64,000 bases of DNA from Lysinibacillus macroides (GTDB lineage: Bacteria; Bacillota; Bacilli; Bacillales_A; Planococcaceae). Below, piece after piece: positions 59,238 through 64,000 of the stretch. Numbering within the stretch: position 1 is the stretch's first letter; every line of letters begins with the position of its first letter. A program made the position numbers and the translations under genes. Location of the stretch: the NCBI RefSeq assembly GCF_001281525.1, contig NZ_LGCI01000005.1, forward strand, positions 690,554 through 754,553. The letters run 5' to 3'. Below the pieces are notes generated by a model. It saw nothing but the letters and a program-made list of their open reading frames with translations. It was not told the origin of the DNA and ran no database searches.

Positions 59238-59774
59238 ATGGTACTTTCAGATCAAACAATACAAAGCTTACTTAATAATGCATCTATGAAAATTCAACCA
59301 TTAGGAACAAAGCAAATACAACCTGCTTCTGTCGATTTAAGATTGGGTAATCATTTTTTAAAGGCTATGCCTAATGAAGATAATTGCTTTAATATTGCTC
59401 AAGCAATGGCGTATGAAGAAATAATAGCAGAGAGGATGACTATCCCTCCAAAATCCTTCCTGTTAGCGACAACGAAAGAATATATAGAGTTGCCGAATTT
59501 TTTAACAGCCTTTGTGGAGGGAAGGAGTTCTATAGGAAGAATGGGCTTATTTATTCAAAATGCTGGCTGGGTTGATCCTGGCTTTGCGGGGCAAATCACG
59601 CTGGAATTATTTAATGCCAATGATACAGCAGTCGTTATAGAAGAAGGGATTCGAATTTGCCAGCTCGTCTTTGTTAAAACAGATCTACCTGTTGCAAATG
59701 CATACAATGGAAAATACAAATATCAAAAGAATGCAGTAGGCAGCAAAATTTATTTAGATCAAGATAGAGAATAA
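59238..59774 (+). CDS. dcd: dCTP deaminase (Dcd/DUT family)
   Basis: A 178-residue member of the trimeric dCTP deaminase family. The hallmark is FVEGRSSIGRMGLFIQNAGW followed by VDPGFAGQITLELFNAN, with IQPASVDLRLGNHF at the N-terminus; the catalytic Glu lies in the LELFN segment. Dcd turns dCTP into dUTP (some members go on to dUMP) and needs no zinc for catalysis, whereas the usual Bacillus route uses a zinc-dependent dCMP deaminase. It is cotranscribed with folE2 under a Zur box, which suggests a zinc-sparing role. AGGTGGGGG precedes the ATG. Confidence 0.88.
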   Translation: MVLSDQTIQSLLNNASMKIQPLGTKQIQPASVDLRLGNHFLKAMPNEDNCFNIAQAMAYEEIIAERMTIPPKSFLLATTKEYIELPNFLTAFVEGRSSIGRMGLFIQNAGWVDPGFAGQITLELFNANDTAVVIEEGIRICQLVFVKTDLPVANAYNGKYKYQKNAVGSKIYLDQDRE

Positions 59775-59818
59775 AAACTTGCAATATGATTTGTTTTATG
59801 ATTTACTTTGTAAGTATT

Positions 59819-59839
59819 AAATCGTAATCATTACTATTT
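59819..59839 (+). promoter_or_regulatory. Zur box upstream of the COG0523 row
   Basis: AAATCGTAAT, a central C and ATTACTATTT differ from the Zur consensus AAATCGTAAT-N-ATTACGATTT at one position. It lies 13 bp before the start codon's AAGGAGG. Confidence 0.9.
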
Positions 59840-59852
59840 AAGGAGGTTCCTT

Positions 59853-61049
59853 ATGAAAAAAATACCAGTAACAGTGCTTAGCGGCTATTTAGGTGCGGGA
59901 AAAACAACTATTCTCAATCATATTTTACAAAATGAAAAAAATCTTCGAGTGGCTGTCATTGTCAATGATATGAGTGAAATTAATATTGATGCAGAGCTAG
60001 TGGAAATGGGCAGCGGCATCTCTCGTACAGAGGAGAAGTTTGTGGAGCTGTCAAATGGCTGTATTTGCTGTACATTGCGTGAGGATTTATTAATTGAAGT
60101 ACAGAAATTAGCGGAAAGAGGCAATATCGATTATATCGTTATTGAATCAACAGGGATTAGTGAGCCAATTCCAGTGGCACAAACATTCTCGTATATTGAT
60201 GAAGAATTAGGCATTGATTTAACAGCTACATGCAAGCTAGATACGATGGTGACAGTTGTAGATGCTAATCGTTTTTGGCATGATTTCCAATCTGGCGAAA
60301 GTCTATTGGATAGAAAGGAAGCTGTTGGAGAGTTAGATGAGCGAGATGTTGCCGATTTATTAATTGATCAAATAGAGTTTTGCGATATTCTACTCCTAAA
60401 TAAATGTGATTTAGTAGATGAGGAAGAATTAGAGAAGCTTGAGAATGTCATTCGAACATTGCAGCCTGAAGCTAAAATTATTCGCACGATTAACGGCGAA
60501 ATTGACCCTTCAGAAATATTGAATACCAAACGCTTTGATTTTGAAAAGGTATCAAATTCCGCAGGCTGGTTAAAGGAATTGCAGCTAGGACATGAAAATC
60601 ATACACCTGAAACAGAGGAATATGGTATTAGCTCGTTCACATATACAAGAAGACTACCATTTCATCCAGAGCGCTTTAAAGAATGGGCAGAGCATATGCC
60701 AAAATCAATCGTGAGAGCAAAGGGGATTGTTTGGAGTGCAGCGCATAATGATATCGCTATTCTTTTATCGCAGGCAGGCCCTTCTGTCAATATTAACCCA
60801 GTATCCTATTGGGTAGCTGCTTTACCAAAGCATCAGAAAGAGCAAATACTACAGCAAAATCCCGCCATTCAAGAGGATTGGGATATGGAGTACGGAGATC
60901 GTATGACGAAAATCGTTATTATTGGAATGGATTTACCGAAGGCTGCTATTGTCAGCAGCTTAGATAAGTGCTTATTAACAACGGATGAAATGATGGGGGC
61001 ATGGGACAAGCTTGCAGACCCATTTGGCTGGAAGATTAGTGGTAGATAG
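59853..61049 (+). CDS. COG0523 G3E-family GTPase, ZagA/YciC-like (copy 1)
   Basis: A 398-residue P-loop GTPase. Walker A is SGYLGAGKTT, the zinc-binding CxCC motif is NGCICCTLREDL, and IVIESTGISEPIPVAQTF, NKCDLVDEEEL and the C-terminal CobW_C domain (GISSFTYTRRLPFHPERFKEW) follow. B. subtilis ZagA (YciC) of this family is a Zur-controlled metallochaperone that supplies zinc to FolE. It follows a Zur box and AAGGAGG, and is the first of three family members in a row. It is very similar to the third copy. Confidence 0.92.
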   Translation: MKKIPVTVLSGYLGAGKTTILNHILQNEKNLRVAVIVNDMSEINIDAELVEMGSGISRTEEKFVELSNGCICCTLREDLLIEVQKLAERGNIDYIVIESTGISEPIPVAQTFSYIDEELGIDLTATCKLDTMVTVVDANRFWHDFQSGESLLDRKEAVGELDERDVADLLIDQIEFCDILLLNKCDLVDEEELEKLENVIRTLQPEAKIIRTINGEIDPSEILNTKRFDFEKVSNSAGWLKELQLGHENHTPETEEYGISSFTYTRRLPFHPERFKEWAEHMPKSIVRAKGIVWSAAHNDIAILLSQAGPSVNINPVSYWVAALPKHQKEQILQQNPAIQEDWDMEYGDRMTKIVIIGMDLPKAAIVSSLDKCLLTTDEMMGAWDKLADPFGWKISGR

Positions 61050-61050
61050 T

Positions 61051-61974
61051 ATGCTTGATAAGATAGAAATTGTGATCTTAAGTGGTTTTTTGGGCAGCGG
61101 TAAAACGACATTACTACAAAATTTATTAGCGCAAGAGCAGCAAAGGAATCGTAAAGTTGCTGTCCTGATGAATGAAATAGGGCAGGTATCCATTGATCGT
61201 AACTTATTAAATGACCATACACCTCTTGAAGAAATTATCAATGGCTGTATTTGCTGTACAAGCAAAACACAGCTTGAAAATGCTTTATTAACCCTTTATA
61301 TGCAAGAAAAACCAGACGTAATCTATATTGAGGGCTCTGGCATAGCACATCCAATGGAAATTTATGATGCATGTCTATCACCAGTAATTGCTCAAAATAT
61401 TATAGTTAAAAGCATCATCACTGTAGTAGACGGAAATATATGGTCTGGAAAACATACATTAAGCTTGCGTATCCAAAAATTGCTGGAAGAGCAAATTCGA
61501 TATGCTGATCAAATTGTTATTAATAAAGTAGATTTATTAACAAGTGGGCAGTACAACCAAATTGTAGAAGATACGAAGCAATTAAATCCACATGCTATGC
61601 AACATATGACAACATTTTCAAGATTAAATGTAGTGGACATCATTAATAGGGATCAAAAGAGCCTGTTGAGCCATGAAAAGCTGCATGTAACAGAGCATTT
61701 ACATGTTTCAAGCCTCACTTATACATTTGACAAACCGATTAATCGGGACCTCTTTATAAAATGGTTAGAACAATTGCCTGTAAGTGTTTATCGAATAAAA
61801 GGTTTTCTAAAGTTTTTAGATGATGTAAATAGTATCGCCTTATTTCAATATGCATTTGGTGTACCTTTTTTCTACAGAGAAGAAGTGAATTTACCATTAA
61901 ACCTTGTCATTATTGGTGAAAATTTAGCTAAGGATTTACTAAAGGAACAATTAAATCAGTTAGAGCAATATTAA
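61051..61974 (+). CDS. COG0523 G3E-family GTPase (copy 2, divergent)
   Basis: A 307-residue GTPase with Walker A SGFLGSGKTT, INGCICCTSKTQLE and IYIEGSGIAHPMEIYDACLS (SG in place of STG). NKVDLL is the guanine-specificity motif, and the C-terminal domain is shorter than in its neighbours. It clearly belongs to another branch than copies 1 and 3, so its client is probably different. It starts one base after the previous stop (TAGTATG), so translation is coupled. Confidence 0.9.
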   Translation: MLDKIEIVILSGFLGSGKTTLLQNLLAQEQQRNRKVAVLMNEIGQVSIDRNLLNDHTPLEEIINGCICCTSKTQLENALLTLYMQEKPDVIYIEGSGIAHPMEIYDACLSPVIAQNIIVKSIITVVDGNIWSGKHTLSLRIQKLLEEQIRYADQIVINKVDLLTSGQYNQIVEDTKQLNPHAMQHMTTFSRLNVVDIINRDQKSLLSHEKLHVTEHLHVSSLTYTFDKPINRDLFIKWLEQLPVSVYRIKGFLKFLDDVNSIALFQYAFGVPFFYREEVNLPLNLVIIGENLAKDLLKEQLNQLEQY

Positions 61975-62000
61975 CATTTGAAGGGAAGTAATCGTGCAGT

Positions 62001-63182
62001 ATGACTAAAATACCTGTTACTGTGCTAAGTGGCTACTTAGGTGCAGGAAAAACGACGATACTCAATCAATTATTAGCAAATAGAGATGGTAGAAAAATAG
62101 CCGTTATCGTCAATGATATGAGTGAAATTAATATTGATTCACAGTTAATTAAGGAGCAGGGCTTTGCTAGAACAACAGAGAAATTAGTGGAGTTATCGAA
62201 TGGCTGCATTTGCTGTACATTACGTGAGGATTTAATGATTGAAGTGGAGAAGTTAGTGGCAGCAGGCGACATTGATTCAATTGTTATTGAATCAACAGGG
62301 ATTAGTGAGCCAATACCTGTCGCTCAAACATTTTCCTATATTGATGAGGAAACAGGCATTGATTTAACACCCCATTGTCGATTAGATGCTATGATTACTG
62401 TAGTAGATGCCAATCGTTTTTGGCATGACTATGAGAGTGGCGAAACATTACTAGAGCGAAAGCAAACAGATGATATTTACGATCAACGTGATGTATCCGA
62501 TTTATTAATTGATCAAATTGAATTTGCGGATATTATTTGTGTGACAAAAGCAGATTTAGTGACGCCTGAATATCTTGAGGTTCTGCAAGCATTTTTGTTA
62601 AAGCTAAACCCAGATGCTGAACAACATATCGTGAAAAATGGCACTATTAAACCTGAATTATTATTAGATCGTCACTTATTTGATTTTGATAAAGCAAGCC
62701 AAGGTGCTGGTTGGATTAAAGAACTGAATGAAGAGCATGTTCCTGAAACTGAAGAATACGGCATCTCTTCATTTGTGTACCGAAGAAGACGACCATTTCA
62801 TCCACAGCGCTGGTATGAGTGGCTAGATCAGTTACCAGTTGAAATTGTTAGAGCAAAAGGCTTCTTTTGGCTAGCTACAAGGGATATACCTGGCATATTA
62901 TCGCAAGCAGGAGCTTCTATTCAATTCCAAGGAGCTGGTGAATGGATTACCGATTTACCTCAAGAGCTTCAGGAGGCTGAATTGAAGGAGGACCCAGCAT
63001 TAAGAGCGCGTTGGGATGAAACATACGGTGATAAGCAAACGGAATTGGTTTTTATAGGCATAGAGCTTGATCGTGAAGAAATTGAAAATGAACTTGATAA
63101 ATGTTTATTAACAGATGCTGAAATGAGGGAGGATTGGCAACAATTTAGTGATCCATTACCTAAATTTATTGTCAGCAATTGA
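62001..63182 (+). CDS. COG0523 G3E-family GTPase, ZagA/YciC-like (copy 3)
   Basis: A 393-residue close paralog of copy 1: SGYLGAGKTTILNQLL, VNDMSEINIDSQLI, NGCICCTLREDLM, IVIESTGISEPIPVAQTF and a C-terminal domain with RRRPFHPQRWYEW. The guanine motif is varied (TKADLV for NKCDLV). The pair probably arose by duplication, with the divergent copy 2 between. GAAGGGAAG precedes the ATG by about 12 bases. A terminator follows. Confidence 0.92.
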   Translation: MTKIPVTVLSGYLGAGKTTILNQLLANRDGRKIAVIVNDMSEINIDSQLIKEQGFARTTEKLVELSNGCICCTLREDLMIEVEKLVAAGDIDSIVIESTGISEPIPVAQTFSYIDEETGIDLTPHCRLDAMITVVDANRFWHDYESGETLLERKQTDDIYDQRDVSDLLIDQIEFADIICVTKADLVTPEYLEVLQAFLLKLNPDAEQHIVKNGTIKPELLLDRHLFDFDKASQGAGWIKELNEEHVPETEEYGISSFVYRRRRPFHPQRWYEWLDQLPVEIVRAKGFFWLATRDIPGILSQAGASIQFQGAGEWITDLPQELQEAELKEDPALRARWDETYGDKQTELVFIGIELDREEIENELDKCLLTDAEMREDWQQFSDPLPKFIVSN

Positions 63183-63185
63183 GGG

Positions 63186-63216
63186 AATGGGCTTTGCATT
63201 AGCAGAGCCCTTTTCA
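63186..63216 (+). terminator. Terminator of the COG0523 row
   Basis: GGGCTTTGC pairs with GCAGAGCCC (one G-T pair) around ATTA and is followed by TTTTC. Confidence 0.88.
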
Positions 63217-63252
63217 TCATGTTGAAAAATAAAGTTGTTCATAAAAGTATAG

Positions 63253-63285
63253 AAGGGGTGATTGTCGTAATGGAAATCACCCCTT
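63253..63285 (-). terminator. Terminator of the SufU-like gene
   Basis: AAGGGGTGATT pairs perfectly with AATCACCCCTT. It lies 18 bp after the stop of the minus-strand gene. Confidence 0.75.
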
Positions 63286-63302
63286 TGCTATTAACATCAT
63301 TT

Positions 63303-63734
63303 TTATGATGATGAAAGAGAAGCGACTAATTTATTGAATGCTTGCCAAGGAAAGAGCACACAATTATGTCTAGCAGGCAATTGATTTAAGTTGGCAAAAG
63401 TATTTAATTCATCCATAGCTTTTTCGTCTATTATCTCATTGCTGATAATTAAGCGATAGAATAGCACCGAGGCGCACTTTACCTCCTCAAAAGTTTTACC
63501 CGTAGCATATTCAATAAATAAATTTGTCGATGCCATACTAAGAGAACACCCTTCTCCTACAAATGAAAGATGAATAATTTTGTCATCAAGAACATGTAAG
63601 TATAATGACATAATGTCCCCACAAGTGGGATTTTTAAAGTTTATCTGGTGTGTATACACCTGAGGCTTATAGCGGTATTTGTAATTTTGAGCCAATGAGA
63701 TAATTTCTGATTTATATATTTGGTCTAAATTCAT
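63303..63734 (-). CDS. SufU-like Fe-S assembly protein
   Basis: A 143-residue protein of the SufU/IscU scaffold family. The metal ligands of SufU are kept: Cys and Asp in NPTCGD, Cys in GEGCSLSMAS and Cys in RHNCVLFPW. In SufU these bind zinc, which takes part in sulphur acceptance from SufS. The context is a zinc-starvation island, and the sequence looks diverged from housekeeping SufU (FPWQAF for the usual LAWKAL type), so this may be a specialised paralog. No sufS, sufB or sufD is beside it. TAGGAGG lies before the ATG. It shares its upstream region with hemB, where a Zur box lies. Confidence 0.82.
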   Translation of the reverse strand: MNLDQIYKSEIISLAQNYKYRYKPQVYTHQINFKNPTCGDIMSLYLHVLDDKIIHLSFVGEGCSLSMASTNLFIEYATGKTFEEVKCASVLFYRLIISNEIIDEKAMDELNTFANLNQLPARHNCVLFPWQAFNKLVASLSSS

Positions 63735-63839
63735 AATAGAATTTCCTCCTAATGAAATAATGGTTAGCTGTAGCCCTTTAAATTAAATTTCTTGCAAATA
63801 TAAAATAATATTGCTACTCTATGATAGTAACATTTTTGA

Positions 63840-63860
63840 TAAACGTAATCATTACTATTT
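63840..63860 (+). promoter_or_regulatory. Zur box between the SufU-like gene and hemB
   Basis: TAAACGTAAT, a central C and ATTACTATTT match 17 of 20 defined Zur positions. It ends 19 bp before the hemB start and lies 105 bp upstream of the divergent SufU-like gene. Confidence 0.82.
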
Positions 63861-63879
63861 GAAAAAAGGAGTTATTTTT

Positions 63880-64000
63880 ATGAATCAATTTAAAAGACAT
63901 CGTCGTTTAAGAGCCTCAAAGGAAATACGTGCGCTTGTACAAGAAACGACGATTGATATAAATAAATTAATCTATCCTTTGTTTGTTGTAGAGGGGGAGA
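63880..64000 (+). CDS. hemB: Porphobilinogen synthase (HemB), N-terminal part cut by window end
   Basis: The first 40 codons read MNQFKRHRRLRASKEIRALV followed by QETTIDINKLIYPLFVVEG, the N-terminus of 5-aminolevulinate dehydratase, which joins two aminolevulinates to porphobilinogen in haem synthesis. AAAAAAGGAG precedes the ATG and a Zur box lies directly upstream. Many HemB enzymes need zinc at a Cys-rich active site; a second, zinc-independent copy under Zur is known in other bacteria. The residues that would decide (around residue 120) are beyond the window. Confidence 0.85.
   Translation, partial: MNQFKRHRRLRASKEIRALVQETTIDINKLIYPLFVVEGE

Overview
The window looks like chromosomal DNA of a Lysinibacillus-type member of the Bacillales. 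It is AT-rich, has strong AGGAGG ribosome binding sites with frequent GTG and TTG starts, and carries Bacillus-type regulation (Fur, Zur, BusR, a Btr-like AraC protein, a guanidine-I riboswitch) and products close to B. subtilis proteins. I saw no tRNA, rRNA or CRISPR array. The genus is an inference from these traits.

Positions 1-8400 hold a carbohydrate block. It contains a 2-hydroxyacid dehydrogenase (cut by the window edge), a phosphotriesterase-type lactonase candidate, a shikimate-dehydrogenase-like enzyme, a cupin-type sugar-phosphate isomerase, a KDPG-type aldolase, a HAD phosphatase, two paralogous DeoR regulators, a tagatose-bisphosphate aldolase and a zinc polyol-phosphate dehydrogenase. 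Together they suggest use of a phosphorylated sugar acid or lactone and of a hexitol, but no dehydratase, kinase or transporter is in view. Positions 8450-16160 hold mixed genes: HAD phosphatases, DUF5713, a small phospholipase A2-like protein, a DUF418 membrane protein, a YbaK deacylase, an anchored PstS-like protein, and a guanidine-I riboswitch with a two-subunit SMR exporter.

Positions 16160-21500 form an osmolyte block: opuA (ATPase, permease, binding protein) with a BusR-type GntR/RCK_C regulator beside it, a matching inverted-repeat operator, and a sarcosine-oxidase-like enzyme. Positions 24100-29780 are a Fur-controlled siderophore ABC operon whose first permease gene is split by an IS4-family element (12-bp target duplication). 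Positions 31390-34410 are an ABC exporter whose ATPase gene is split by an IS200/IS605-type element that keeps TnpB and its omega-RNA region but only the tail of tnpA. Positions 34780-45780 carry DUF523, an ABC-2 exporter with TetR, a YitT protein with its regulator, and a compound ABC cluster resembling yxlEFG followed by an ATPase, a permease and a YtrA-like regulator. Positions 45780-49170 hold a GntP-type permease, an FCD regulator and a butanediol dehydrogenase around strong palindromes; a decayed copy of the permease start lies near 50.3 kb. Positions 50800-53670 carry a second Fur-controlled siderophore binding protein and a Btr-like AraC regulator. Positions 53900-56090 hold a methyltransferase gene behind a consensus promoter and an intrinsic terminator, split by an IS630-type element.

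Positions 58260-64000 are the most coherent unit: a zinc-starvation island. Three Zur-like boxes precede folE2-dcd, a row of three COG0523 GTPases, and hemB; a SufU-like gene is transcribed divergently from hemB. The dCTP deaminase in this unit suggests a zinc-sparing route to dUMP that I do not know to be described. Three insertion sequences have each broken a gene in this window (two transporters and a methyltransferase), and all three breaks can be reconstructed in frame from the sequence.
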